A program made the translations under genes and the position numbers. A stretch of DNA of 64,000 bases, from contig WOUT01000017.1 in NCBI GenBank assembly GCA_009773005.1, positions 30,721-94,720 on the forward strand. The letters run 5' to 3'. Position 1 is the stretch's first letter. Each line of letters starts with the position of its first letter. Positions 26,394-35,129 of the stretch are shown one piece after another. Below the pieces are notes generated by a model that saw only the letters and a program-made list of their open reading frames with translations, was not told the origin of the DNA and did not search any database. Origin of the DNA: Chloroflexota bacterium. Lineage in GTDB: Bacteria > Chloroflexota > Anaerolineae > Anaerolineales > Anaerolineaceae.

Positions 26394-27301
26394 CAAAACT
26401 GACCGTTTCAGGGTGGGTAACCCGGTACCAATCCGGATTTTATACTATCCAAACGGAAAGTGGAAAAATTACCTGTATCTTGAGGGGTCGGTTAAAACGC
26501 AGAACCATTCAAGGGGATATCATCAGTATCGGTGACCGAGTTCAGATCAGTCTTCAGTCTGACGGGACTGGAGCGGTAGAGGTCATTGAACCCCGTCACA
26601 GCGAATTGGTTCGACTGGACCCTACTCCAAGAGGAGCTTTCCGACAAATTCTACTATCTAACCCAGATCAGGTGGTTGCTGTTTTTGCCTGCGCTCAACC
26701 CGAACCTCATTTGCGCATGTTGGATCGGTTTCTGGTGATTGCAGAAAAACAACAATTAAAAGCCGTTGTGGTTGCAAATAAAGTTGACCTGATCGGTTTA
26801 AAGAATGCCAAAAAAATCTTTTCTGACTATCCCCCTCTGGGTTACCCGGTGATCTATACTTCTGCGAAAAAAGGGGACGGACTAGAGGAATTGAAGGGCA
26901 TTCTTGAAGGCAAGATTTCCGCTTTGGCGGGTCCATCCGGGGTCGGAAAATCCAGTTTGTTAAACGCCATCCAACCTGGTTTAGGATTGGCAGTTCGAGA
27001 GATCGGGGCGCGTAACGAACGAGGCAGGCATACAACGGTTGTCCGTGAAATGTTCCCGATCGAGGGTGGCGGATACGTGGCTGACTTACCTGGCTTAAGA
27101 AAATTATCCTTATGGGATACGCAGCCTGAAGAATTGGATGGGTATTTCCCTGAAATACGCCATTTGGTCTCACAATGCCAATTCAATGATTGCGCCCATT
27201 TTGACGATCCTGGTTGCGCCGTGGTAAAGGCAGTTGAAGAAGGGGGCATCAGCGCTGAGCGGTATGAATCATACGTGCGTATGCGGCTTGGAGATGCGTA
27301 A
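26390..27301 (+). CDS. rsgA: Ribosome small subunit-dependent GTPase A
   Basis: A 303-residue circularly permuted GTPase of the RsgA/YjeQ family. The start is ATG 26390, overlapping the PBP stop. The order of motifs is the expected permuted one: an OB fold, NKVD (G4, about 130), GPSGVGKSSL (G1, about 180), RHTT (G2) and DLPG (G3), then a C-terminal zinc finger with cysteines in CQFNDCAHFDDPGC (about 263-276). RsgA helps in late 30S ribosome assembly. Confidence 0.95.
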   Translation: MTKLTVSGWVTRYQSGFYTIQTESGKITCILRGRLKRRTIQGDIISIGDRVQISLQSDGTGAVEVIEPRHSELVRLDPTPRGAFRQILLSNPDQVVAVFACAQPEPHLRMLDRFLVIAEKQQLKAVVVANKVDLIGLKNAKKIFSDYPPLGYPVIYTSAKKGDGLEELKGILEGKISALAGPSGVGKSSLLNAIQPGLGLAVREIGARNERGRHTTVVREMFPIEGGGYVADLPGLRKLSLWDTQPEELDGYFPEIRHLVSQCQFNDCAHFDDPGCAVVKAVEEGGISAERYESYVRMRLGDA

Positions 27302-27591
27302 GAAAAGTACAATCGGGAATCGAATGACCGCGCACATGTTTTATATCGATTAGTATTTGAAAATAGGAGATTAACCCACAATGTGAGAGCATTTCAGCAG
27401 GTGGTATAATTAAATTCATCAATAATAATTTCCAGGTAAACGAAATCAATGCTCTTCTGATCTCCGGTATATCGACAGTCTTTAAAATTGAGTGAATTTT
27501 AGTTTCGCAAATTATTTTTCGATAATTGTTATTTTCAATACAGTCGAATATTACAAAAGAAACAGGGTTTTTTAACCTGAGGTTTTGAATA
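27302..27591. other. AT-rich spacer with a promoter
   Basis: About 290 bases without a gene. An extended -10 box TGG-TATAAT (27402-27410) could serve the downstream membrane protein, leaving a leader of about 175 bases. Near its end CAGGGTT-TTTT-AACCTG can form a small hairpin. No coding signal is seen. Confidence 0.45.
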
Positions 27592-28485
27592 ATGAAACCT
27601 GTTTTGAAAAAGAAAATGCAATGGGCGGGTGTATTTTATGGACTCGCCGGCGGATTGGCTTTCGCGATCTTTACCTGGGGGGTAGATGGATTTTTATTGG
27701 CAAGCGCCCACGGTGCATACCCATGGGCAAAATTCATTCCCGGCTTGTTCATCTGCGCGCTTTCGGGCAGCCTGGCTGGATGGCTAACGATCCGGTTTCA
27801 AAACAATATTCTGGGCATTGTGTTATGGTTATCTTTGGCATTATTATATTCAAGACTAATCGTCTGGTTGCCTATTCGTGTTGTCCCGTTCATCATCAAG
27901 TTCTTCAATGGCGCCCTTGGCGAGTACCTGAAATACCCATATTACAAAAGCCTTGATCAAACCCAGTGGTTTGGATTCGTCATTTTAGCTATCGCTGCCA
28001 TTATCTGCGGTTTACTGGAGAATATCCTCATTGAGCAGTCTTTTTTTTCCTCTGGGACTTACGCGATTGCGATTCCACTGGTTGTCTGTTTTCTTTGTTT
28101 CAGCCTGATTGGTAATGCGGCAGATTCATTGCTCAATCAAAACATACGGAAGCCTCTTCAAGAAGTCGACAATTTGCTGCAATTTGCCCTGGATAATATT
28201 GATAAAGAAGTTCCGGGAGATATTGCCCGTTCCATGCACTTGGGAGCAGTCAACCCCATCAAAGAATTACTACCCAGGGAACGGCGGCTGATCTTGAGCA
28301 ATTTTGACGAGTCTATGGGACAGGTGGATATCCTGGTCGATTTCAGAGGAATATGGGCAAAGTGCACGACAATCTATAATCAAGTTACATTTTGCAAACC
28401 TGCTCTCGAGATACAATGGATCCGGCTTTCCAATCAAATGAAAATGGAAGCAAGATTCAACACCAAAGTATTCTTCGGCAATTAA
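27592..28485 (+). CDS. Membrane protein of unknown function with a soluble C-terminal domain
   Basis: A 297-residue protein I do not recognise. The first 185 residues contain about five or six hydrophobic helices, beginning with WAGVFYGLAGGLAFAIF; the last 110 residues are soluble, starting KPLQEVDNLLQFALDNIDKEV, and end with a mixed, beta-rich stretch. The glycine-rich first helix and the layout recall membrane proteins with an accessory sensor domain, but no motif supports a function. It sits alone in an AT-rich spacer region between rsgA and the peptide transport operon, and it has only a poor ribosome site. Confidence 0.65.
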   Translation: MKPVLKKKMQWAGVFYGLAGGLAFAIFTWGVDGFLLASAHGAYPWAKFIPGLFICALSGSLAGWLTIRFQNNILGIVLWLSLALLYSRLIVWLPIRVVPFIIKFFNGALGEYLKYPYYKSLDQTQWFGFVILAIAAIICGLLENILIEQSFFSSGTYAIAIPLVVCFLCFSLIGNAADSLLNQNIRKPLQEVDNLLQFALDNIDKEVPGDIARSMHLGAVNPIKELLPRERRLILSNFDESMGQVDILVDFRGIWAKCTTIYNQVTFCKPALEIQWIRLSNQMKMEARFNTKVFFGN

Positions 28486-28547
28486 TTTGTTTTTGTTACA
28501 ACATTAAAAAGTCTTTTCTATTGAATAATTATGAACTTTCTGTTATG

Positions 28548-28569
28548 GTAAACTATGTAATAGTAAACT
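28548..28569 (+). promoter_or_regulatory. Tandem GTAAACT repeats ahead of the peptide transporter operon
   Basis: GTAAACT occurs at 28548-28554 and again at 28563-28569, a 15-base period, inside the AT-rich 130-base region before the first ATPase gene. It may be an operator or part of the promoter; this is inference. Confidence 0.3.
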
Positions 28570-28618
28570 GTTATTGTTCAAGCTACAACATCTATACTAA
28601 ATTAAAGAGGCCCTGTAG

Positions 28619-29608
28619 ATGACTGATCAACTGTTAAATGTACAGAATCTGGAGACTATCTTTAAGACGCCGGAAGGCGTTGTTCACGCAGTTAACGGTG
28701 TTTCATTTAATTTGACTGAAGGAGAAACCCTTGGTGTTGTGGGAGAAAGCGGCTGCGGTAAAAGCGTCACTATGCTTTCATGTCTGCGGCTCATTCCATC
28801 GCCTCCTGGCAAGACGGTCGCCGGAGAAGCCTTTTTCCACGGACAGGATCTATTAAAAATGTCGACGGAAGAAATCCGCAACGTCCGCGGTGGGCAGATA
28901 AGTATGGTGTTCCAAGACCCCATGACCTCGTTGAATCCAGTCATGACAATAGGCAAGCAGCTTGCAGAACCGCTTATGCTGCACATGAACATGACCCGTG
29001 AACAAGCCCGCAAGCGCTCCATCGAGTTGCTTGGTTTAGTTGGAATTCCGAATGCGGGTGACCGGCTAAAAGATTATCCACACCAGTATTCCGGCGGGAT
29101 GCGGCAGCGGGTGATGATTGCGATGGCACTCTCCTGCAACCCGCAGATCCTGATCGCCGACGAACCTACCACCGCACTGGATGTGACGATTCAGGCACAA
29201 ATCGTAGAACTGGTCAAGCGCCTCCGTGATGAATTGGGCATGGCAATCATCTGGATCACTCATGATCTTGGCGTGGTGGCAAGCATCGCCCACCGCGTGG
29301 CGGTGATGTACGGCGGTTATATCATCGAAGACTCCGATGTAAAAGATTTGTATCTCAATCCCACCCATCCCTATACGCTTGGTTTATTGGGCAGCCTGCC
29401 CCAGATTAACGAAAAAGAGCATACGCGATTATTCTCCATTGAAGGGATGCCTCCCGTATTGTACAACAAACCGCAATCCTGCCCATTTGCTCCCCGCTGC
29501 ACCTGGGTGACAGAACGTTGCTGGATCGAAAATCCGACCCTGGAACCGGTCTCCCCCGGACATCGAGTGGCTTGCTGGGTTGATACTAAAACCGGGAGTA
29601 AACGATAA
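28619..29608 (+). CDS. Dipeptide/oligopeptide ABC transporter ATPase (DppD/OppD type)
   Basis: A 329-residue ATPase with Walker A GESGCGKS (about 41-48), Q-loop in [12 protein letters not shown], signature [12 protein letters not shown] and Walker [14 protein letters not shown]. The C-terminal oligopeptide extension has four cysteines ([14 protein letters not shown] and VACW), the site that binds an Fe-S cluster in DppD of several bacteria. It is the first gene of the operon, and its stop overlaps the start of the second ATPase. Confidence 0.94.
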   Translation: MTDQLLNVQNLETIFKTPEGVVHAVNGVSFNLTEGETLGVVGESGCGKSVTMLSCLRLIPSPPGKTVAGEAFFHGQDLLKMSTEEIRNVRGGQISMVFQDPMTSLNPVMTIGKQLAEPLMLHMNMTREQARKRSIELLGLVGIPNAGDRLKDYPHQYSGGMRQRVMIAMALSCNPQILIADEPTTALDVTIQAQIVELVKRLRDELGMAIIWITHDLGVVASIAHRVAVMYGGYIIEDSDVKDLYLNPTHPYTLGLLGSLPQINEKEHTRLFSIEGMPPVLYNKPQSCPFAPRCTWVTERCWIENPTLEPVSPGHRVACWVDTKTGSKR

Positions 29609-30588
29609 TGACCGCTGATAATAACGTCCTGATTAAAGTTGAAAATCTTGTAATGCACTTTCCAATTTACCGCGGTGTCATTCGCCGGAAGGTGGGCGCT
29701 GTTCATGCGGTGGATGGAGTTTCCTTTAAAATCCATCAAGGTGAAACACTGGGTTTAGTAGGTGAATCCGGATGCGGCAAATCTACCACCGGACGTACGA
29801 TCCTGCAGCTTTACAAACCATCTGCCGGCCATGTTTTCTACAAAGATAAAGATCTGGTCAATTTAAAACCAGAAGCCATGCGTATGATGCGGCGCGAAAT
29901 GCAAATGATCTTCCAGGACCCTTATGCGAGCCTGAACCCTCGCATGACCTTGCGCGACATTGTCGGCGAGCCTTTGATGGCGTTCGGTGAAGCCGGCGGC
30001 AAACAAATTGATGAACGGGTTGCCAATTTACTTGAACTAGTAAAACTCAATCCTGATTTTGCCGGGCGATACCCACACGAATTTTCCGGCGGGCAACGGC
30101 AGCGTATCGGTGTTGCCCGAGCGTTGGCATTAAATCCTTCGTTTATTGTTTGTGACGAACCCATTTCTGCTCTGGATGTTTCAATCCAGGCGCAGGTTGT
30201 TAATCTGCTCGAAGATCTACAAAAAGAATTAGATCTTACTTATTTATTCATTGCCCACGATCTTTCAATGGTGAGACACATCAGCAACCGCGTGGCAGTG
30301 ATGTATCTAGGTGTTATTGTTGAACTTGCTGACCGCAATGAACTTTACAACAATCCGCTTCACCCGTACACTCAAGCTTTACTTTCAGCAATTCCGGTGG
30401 CAGATCCGGCTTTCTATAATAAACGTCACCGTATGGTTTTGGAAGGCGATGTGCCTTCACCTGTTAACCCGCCGTCCGGGTGCCGCTTCCGTACACGTTG
30501 CCCGATCGCTGATGGCTATTGTGCAGAAAAGAAACCCGAGTGGCGTGAAATCCGGCCAAATCACTTCGTGGCCTGTCATAAAGTATAA
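29608..30588 (+). CDS. Dipeptide/oligopeptide ABC transporter ATPase (DppF/OppF type)
   Basis: A 326-residue partner ATPase with Walker [26 protein letters not shown], signature [12 protein letters not shown] and Walker [12 protein letters not shown]. The C-terminal cysteine-bearing extension ([19 protein letters not shown]) matches the OppF/DppF type. Together with DppD it would form the asymmetric ATPase pair under the permeases encoded at 32895-35010. Confidence 0.94.
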   Translation: MTADNNVLIKVENLVMHFPIYRGVIRRKVGAVHAVDGVSFKIHQGETLGLVGESGCGKSTTGRTILQLYKPSAGHVFYKDKDLVNLKPEAMRMMRREMQMIFQDPYASLNPRMTLRDIVGEPLMAFGEAGGKQIDERVANLLELVKLNPDFAGRYPHEFSGGQRQRIGVARALALNPSFIVCDEPISALDVSIQAQVVNLLEDLQKELDLTYLFIAHDLSMVRHISNRVAVMYLGVIVELADRNELYNNPLHPYTQALLSAIPVADPAFYNKRHRMVLEGDVPSPVNPPSGCRFRTRCPIADGYCAEKKPEWREIRPNHFVACHKV

Positions 30589-30602
30589 CTCATGGCGTTT
30601 CT

Positions 30603-30614
30603 AAAGGAGGTGAT
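30603..30614 (+). promoter_or_regulatory. Full-length anti-16S complement with no well-placed start codon
   Basis: AAAGGAGGTGAT is the complete 12-base complement of the usual 16S rRNA 3' tail. The only ATG behind it (30613-30615) is too close for normal initiation, so a 35-codon leader frame from that ATG is doubtful. The binding protein's own ribosome site (AAGGAGGAG, 30684-30692) is separate. Confidence 0.5.
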
Positions 30615-30698
30615 GATAATTTCGGTTGAAAAAGCTTTTTTTCTGGCAACAAAGTACTCTTTCGATTCAAACGAATTTCTCACAAGGAGGAGAAACAA

Positions 30699-32750
30699 AT
30701 GCGTAAGTTATATGGTTTAATTGGTTTGTTGATGGTGATCAGCCTGGTGTTGTCTGCTTGTGCTAAACCAACCCCTGTTGCTGAAACCCCTGTTGCGGGA
30801 GAACCCGTTGTTACCGAAGAACCAGTGGTCGAAGAAGTTGTATTGAACCCATACCTTGGCTCTAACATGCTGGATGGTAACGGCGCCCCCAACACGTTCT
30901 TTGATGATGTTCACATCCGCAAAGCATTCGCCTATTGCTTTGACTGGGATACCCTCATCAATGAAATTTGGAAAGGCGAAGCTGTCCAATCTAGGACGCT
31001 TGCACTGCCTGGCATGCCTGGCTATAATCCCGATCAAGCAGTCTATTCGATGGATTTAGCAAAATGCGAAGAAGAGTTCAAACTGGCTGACGTTGACAAA
31101 GACGGCATCCCCGCTGGCGAAGATCCCGACGATGTTTGGGAAATGGGTTTCCGCTTGCAGATGGGCTACAACACCGGTAACACAACCCGGCAGCTCTATG
31201 CCGAGATCCTTCAGGGAAATCTTGCAACAGTTAACGATAAATTCACCCTCGAAGTTCTTGGTCTGCCCTGGCCTGCTTACCTCGCTTCAGTACGCGCCAA
31301 GAAAATGCCCATCATGGTTGCCGGATGGTTGGAAGATATCCACGACGCCCACAACTGGTATCAGCCTTACACGACCGGTACCTACGGTTCCCGACAGAAC
31401 ATGCCTGCTGAATTGAAAGAACAATTCGGGGCAATGCTGGATGAGGGCGTAGGCTATGTTGACCCAGCCAAACGCGCTGAGGTTTACTATAAATTCAATG
31501 AGTTGTACTTCAACGAGGTACCTGGCATCATCACCGTTCTGCCAACCTCACACGGTTATGAACAGACCTGGGTGCAGGGACGTGTTTTGAATCCCATCTA
31601 CTCTGGTGATGTTTTCAAGTTCATGTCAAAGGCTGCGGGAGCGAAGAACCCCACTGAATTGACTGAAGTCACTGCCGGTGATCTCGACACTCTGGATCCC
31701 GCGCTCTCTTATGACACTGCCAGTGGACAGCTCATTCAGAACATCTACGAGACACTGGTCTTCTACGATGGCGTAAAGACCGATGCCTTTGTCCCGATGC
31801 TGGCTACTGAAGTTCCGACTGTGGAAAATGGTGGAATCTCCGCTGATGGCACGGTCTGGACCTTCAAAATCCGCACCGGCGTCAAATTCCACGAAGGCGG
31901 CGATTTGACCCCGTCAGACGTTGCTTACTCCTTCCAGCGTGGTTTACTGCAGGGTGGACATTCCTCCCCGCAGTGGCTGCTGGCTGAACCCTTCTTTGGA
32001 ATTGGCAATGATGACATTACCATGCTTGTGGACGAAGGCGCTTCTGCTGACGACCGCGAAGCCCTGCTCAAGAACGACGCCGCAGTCCTCAAGTCTGCTT
32101 GCGAAAAAGTTCAGGCTGCGATCGTTGCTGATGATGCTGCCGGCACGGTGACCATGACCCTTGCTCAACCCTGGGGTCCCTTCCTGGCGACCATCGCCAA
32201 TGGCTGGGGTTCCGTTATGGACAAGGAATGGGTCATTGAAAAAGGCGGCTGGGATGGTTCCTGCGATACCTGGCAGAATACCTATGCTGTGACATCCGCT
32301 GAAAACATCTTCACCCCGATTGCCAATGGCACCGGCGCCTACAAGCTGGATCATTGGACTCCTGGCGAGGAACAGGTTCTAACCAAGTTTGCTGGTTACT
32401 GGGGCGAGCCTGCTAAGTTGGATCGCATCAATCTCAAGCTTGTCAATGAGTTCGGTACCCGCTTCCAGATGCTTCAGCAGGGAGATGCCGATATCATCTA
32501 TGTTCCCGCCGAGCAGCGACCACAGGTTGACCCATTGGTTGGTGAGCTTGCTGTCTATGATTTTGACACCCTCAGCTACAAAGCAGCAGTTCCAGTGTGC
32601 GGTTACGATAAAACACAGCTTGGTCAAGCCATGTACACCCCTTGTAAGGCTGGCGAGACTACAGCACAATCAAAACAATATCTGCGCATCTACATGGGAC
32701 GCCCTGCTTTATCACAGGATGTCTTGATCATGAACTTCAAAATCAAGTAA
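30699..32750 (+). CDS. Peptide-type substrate-binding lipoprotein (SBP_bac_5) with halves in permuted order
   Basis: A 683-residue lipoprotein (signal ends LSAC, C21; Pro/Val/Glu linker to about residue 48). After the linker comes what is normally the C-terminal half of an SBP_bac_5 protein: DDVHIRKAFAYCFDWDTLI near residue 70 (compare DppA DDVKVRQALTYAVNKDAII) through to WVQGRVLNPIYSGDVF near 305. Only then, from residue 317, comes the normal N-terminal half: LDTLDPALSYDTASGQLIQN, WTFKIRTGVKFHEGG, GTGAYKLDHW, ending at VLIMNFKIK, which in other members leads straight into the segment found here at residue 50. So the order is circularly permuted. All subdomains seem present, so it may still bind peptides for the operon's permeases. 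Confidence 0.85.
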   Translation: MRKLYGLIGLLMVISLVLSACAKPTPVAETPVAGEPVVTEEPVVEEVVLNPYLGSNMLDGNGAPNTFFDDVHIRKAFAYCFDWDTLINEIWKGEAVQSRTLALPGMPGYNPDQAVYSMDLAKCEEEFKLADVDKDGIPAGEDPDDVWEMGFRLQMGYNTGNTTRQLYAEILQGNLATVNDKFTLEVLGLPWPAYLASVRAKKMPIMVAGWLEDIHDAHNWYQPYTTGTYGSRQNMPAELKEQFGAMLDEGVGYVDPAKRAEVYYKFNELYFNEVPGIITVLPTSHGYEQTWVQGRVLNPIYSGDVFKFMSKAAGAKNPTELTEVTAGDLDTLDPALSYDTASGQLIQNIYETLVFYDGVKTDAFVPMLATEVPTVENGGISADGTVWTFKIRTGVKFHEGGDLTPSDVAYSFQRGLLQGGHSSPQWLLAEPFFGIGNDDITMLVDEGASADDREALLKNDAAVLKSACEKVQAAIVADDAAGTVTMTLAQPWGPFLATIANGWGSVMDKEWVIEKGGWDGSCDTWQNTYAVTSAENIFTPIANGTGAYKLDHWTPGEEQVLTKFAGYWGEPAKLDRINLKLVNEFGTRFQMLQQGDADIIYVPAEQRPQVDPLVGELAVYDFDTLSYKAAVPVCGYDKTQLGQAMYTPCKAGETTAQSKQYLRIYMGRPALSQDVLIMNFKIK

Positions 32751-32779
32751 ATTTTGAATTTTGCACATTAGTAATAACT

Positions 32780-32811
32780 GCATGCGGGGACGTGATAAAG
32801 TCCCCGCATGC
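32780..32811 (+). promoter_or_regulatory. Intercistronic hairpin between binding protein and permeases
   Basis: GCATGCGGGGAC (32780-32791) pairs perfectly with GTCCCCGCATGC (32800-32811) around an 8-base loop. There is no T run, so it is more like an mRNA-stabilising or processing hairpin than a terminator. Such hairpins after binding-protein genes are known to raise binding-protein levels relative to the membrane subunits. Confidence 0.6.
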
Positions 32812-32894
32812 AACACCAAATTTTGCCCTGCGGTATGCCTTGAACCTGTCGTTCAATTCATTCCGAACGGCAAAAACCAAGTTGAGGTGTATAA

Positions 32895-33959
32895 ATGACC
32901 AATTACATTATTCGCCGCTTGCTTCTCGTCCCGATATTACTGTTTGGGGTAACAGTGATTATTTTTGGACTGCTTCAATTTTTGGGCCCAGTCGAGCGGT
33001 CCGCGCTTTTTGTCAAGGACTTTCCCAAGAATGAAAAACAAATTCAAGGCATCATTCGCAATTATGGTCTTGATAAACCAGTGTATGAACAATACTGGAT
33101 TTGGTTAACCGGACGGAAGGATGTTGTAACCGGTCAACGCAAGGGCGGAATTCTTTTTGGCGACTTTGGATACTCCAGAACAGCATCGCAACCGGTGATC
33201 GATATCATCAAGAATCGTTTCCCAAATACCCTGGATTTAACCATCTGGGCAATATTCCCGATGTTATCAGTGGGTATCTGGTTGGGAGTTAAGGCAGCCG
33301 TCCACCAAAATGGATTTATTGACCAGGCCGCCCGCATCTTTAGTATAATCGGCACATCATTCCCGGTCTTTGTATTTGGTCTGTTGGTCTTGATGTTGTT
33401 CTACGGGAATCTAGGTTGGTTCCCGCCGGGAAAGATGTCGGAGTGGGTTAGTAAATTGATATACTCCGGTGAATTAATTCAATATACAAAGCTGCTCAGC
33501 ATTGACGCCCTTCTCAATGGCAGGTTTGATGTATTCCTGGATGCTTTGCGTCATATGTTTCTGCCAATTCTGACTCTTTCATATATCACCTGGGCGACAT
33601 TTGTCCGCGTTACCCGATCTTCCATGCTTGAAACCCTCCGCATGGACTATGTGACCACTGCCCGCGCCAAGGGATTGAAAGAAAAAGATGTAATCAATAG
33701 GCATGCCCGTCCTAACGCGATGATACCCATCACTACGTTGGCAGGATTCAGCATTGTTGGTCTACTGGGCGGAGTGGTAATCACAGAGACTGTTTTCAAC
33801 TACCCGGGTATTGGTCAAGCTGCCGCCAATGCGGCTCAACAGCTGGATGTCGTCACCGTGTTGGGATTTGCCATCTTTAACGGGTTGATCTTAATCGTTT
33901 CGAATTTGATAGTTGATATCCTGTACGGGATCATTGATCCGCGCGTGCGGTTATCTTAA
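32895..33959 (+). CDS. Dipeptide/oligopeptide ABC permease (DppB/OppB type)
   Basis: A 354-residue inner-membrane subunit. The N-terminal helix MTNYIIRRLLLVPILLFGVTV-type start, the extended extracytoplasmic region after it, and the EAA-loop RAKGLKEKDVINRHARPNA (about residues 258-276) are diagnostic for the B-type permease; GVVITETVFNYPGIGQ follows. It heterodimerises with the C-type permease encoded 10 bases downstream. Confidence 0.93.
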   Translation: MTNYIIRRLLLVPILLFGVTVIIFGLLQFLGPVERSALFVKDFPKNEKQIQGIIRNYGLDKPVYEQYWIWLTGRKDVVTGQRKGGILFGDFGYSRTASQPVIDIIKNRFPNTLDLTIWAIFPMLSVGIWLGVKAAVHQNGFIDQAARIFSIIGTSFPVFVFGLLVLMLFYGNLGWFPPGKMSEWVSKLIYSGELIQYTKLLSIDALLNGRFDVFLDALRHMFLPILTLSYITWATFVRVTRSSMLETLRMDYVTTARAKGLKEKDVINRHARPNAMIPITTLAGFSIVGLLGGVVITETVFNYPGIGQAAANAAQQLDVVTVLGFAIFNGLILIVSNLIVDILYGIIDPRVRLS

Positions 33960-33969
33960 GGAGATTTCC

Positions 33970-35010
33970 ATGACAGAAATTACAGTTCCAACTGGAGATA
34001 ACAGCTTGCTAAAAGAGTCGCTGCCCGAACGAAAGATCAGTCGTTTAGAGCGCATCCTCGGGCCCGAGAATTTCCGAATAGTCACAGGCTTGCTTAAAAC
34101 TCCTACTTCAATCATAGGGTTCATTCTCATCGGATTATTTATTTTGATCGCGATTTTTGCCCCTTTGATCGCCCCCCCGGTTTCAAAGGATCCATATAAG
34201 ATGCCAAGGGATGGTTTTTCTTCAGAGCCAAAACCGATGGGCGCAGAATGGATCAAGAACGTACCGGATATCCCTTTCTGGTACAAAGCAGTCACCGGCA
34301 AAGACAAATGGGTGCACCTGTTGGGGACTGCCCAAGGGCAATATGATATTTTTTACGGAATTATATGGGGTACCAGAACTGCCTTTAAAACCGGCTTTAT
34401 CGTGGTAGTTTCAACCTTTCTGATCGGTATCATCATTGGTTCTATCTCTGCCTATTATGGCGGTGTAGTTGACAATATCATCATGCGTATTGTGGATATC
34501 TTCATGACGCTTCCATTTATTCTGGCAGCTTTGATCATGGCTGCGGTGCTTACGCCTGTAATTGGAAGAAGCCTCCTCCCGTCTATCCTTGCGCTTGTTG
34601 CGTTCGGGTGGATGGGATACTCACGTATCATCCGAGGAGACATCCTCTCCATTAAAGAACGGGATTTTATCCTGGCAGCCCGGGTGGTCGGTGTGCGCGA
34701 CAGCCGCATCCTGTTCCGCCACATTTTGCCTAATGCGATCTTCCCGACCATGGTTTTGGCTTCGCTCGCTATAGGGGATGTCGTCTTATCTTTTGCCGCA
34801 CTTTCCTTTTTAGGGATTGGTACCCAGGTCGGATACGCCGACTGGGGACAGATCCTCAGTTTTGCGAGGAACTGGATCACCAGCCTGCAAGATTACTGGT
34901 ACATTGTGGTCTGGCCAGGTCTTACGCTCGTCTTTTTTGTGATGGGGTGGAACCTGGTGGGTGACGCCTTACGCGATGTGCTTGATCCGCGCATGCGTGG
35001 TAAAACATAA
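33970..35010 (+). CDS. Dipeptide/oligopeptide ABC permease (DppC/OppC type)
   Basis: A 346-residue membrane subunit; the start is ATG 33970, which follows AAGGAG with seven-base spacing, rather than the earlier in-frame ATG inside the upstream gene. It has the C-type N-terminal extension with one helix (IIGFILIGLFILIAIFAPLI), then the transport core of five helices, and the EAA loop AARVVGVRDSRILFRHILPNA. SFAALSFLGIGTQVGYADWG is typical of DppC/OppC. A strong terminator follows. Confidence 0.93.
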   Translation: MTEITVPTGDNSLLKESLPERKISRLERILGPENFRIVTGLLKTPTSIIGFILIGLFILIAIFAPLIAPPVSKDPYKMPRDGFSSEPKPMGAEWIKNVPDIPFWYKAVTGKDKWVHLLGTAQGQYDIFYGIIWGTRTAFKTGFIVVVSTFLIGIIIGSISAYYGGVVDNIIMRIVDIFMTLPFILAALIMAAVLTPVIGRSLLPSILALVAFGWMGYSRIIRGDILSIKERDFILAARVVGVRDSRILFRHILPNAIFPTMVLASLAIGDVVLSFAALSFLGIGTQVGYADWGQILSFARNWITSLQDYWYIVVWPGLTLVFFVMGWNLVGDALRDVLDPRMRGKT

Positions 35011-35035
35011 TCAACTTTCAAAACTCACGATTGAG

Positions 35036-35072
35036 ACTGACTCCTGAAAACAAAAACAGGGGTCAGTTTTTA
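35036..35072 (+). terminator. Rho-independent terminator of the peptide transporter operon
   Basis: ACTGACTCCTG (35036-35046) pairs with CAGGGGTCAGT (35057-35067), one G-U pair, followed by five T residues. Confidence 0.85.
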
Positions 35073-35088
35073 TATACATGCTATGCTT

Positions 35089-35094
35089 TATAAT
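35089..35094 (+). promoter_or_regulatory. -10 box for the second binding-protein gene
   Basis: A perfect TATAAT lies 35 bases before the start codon and just after the operon terminator, so the second binding protein has its own promoter. No clear -35 box is visible. Confidence 0.5.
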
Positions 35095-35129
35095 TGGATC
35101 ATAGTAAATAGAATCGAGGGATCCAACCC

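Noticed and set aside
26390..27301. Permuted GTPase motif order in rsgA as a novelty
   Set aside because: The G4-G1-G3 order is the normal, well-known arrangement of the RsgA/YjeQ family.
27585..27956. 123-codon plus frame overlapping the membrane-protein gene
   Set aside because: It overlaps the longer frame at 27592-28485 and lacks membrane or domain features.
30613..30720. 35-codon leader peptide ahead of the binding-protein gene
   Set aside because: Its ATG overlaps the ribosome site, so efficient initiation is doubtful; kept only as a finding about the ribosome-site sequence.
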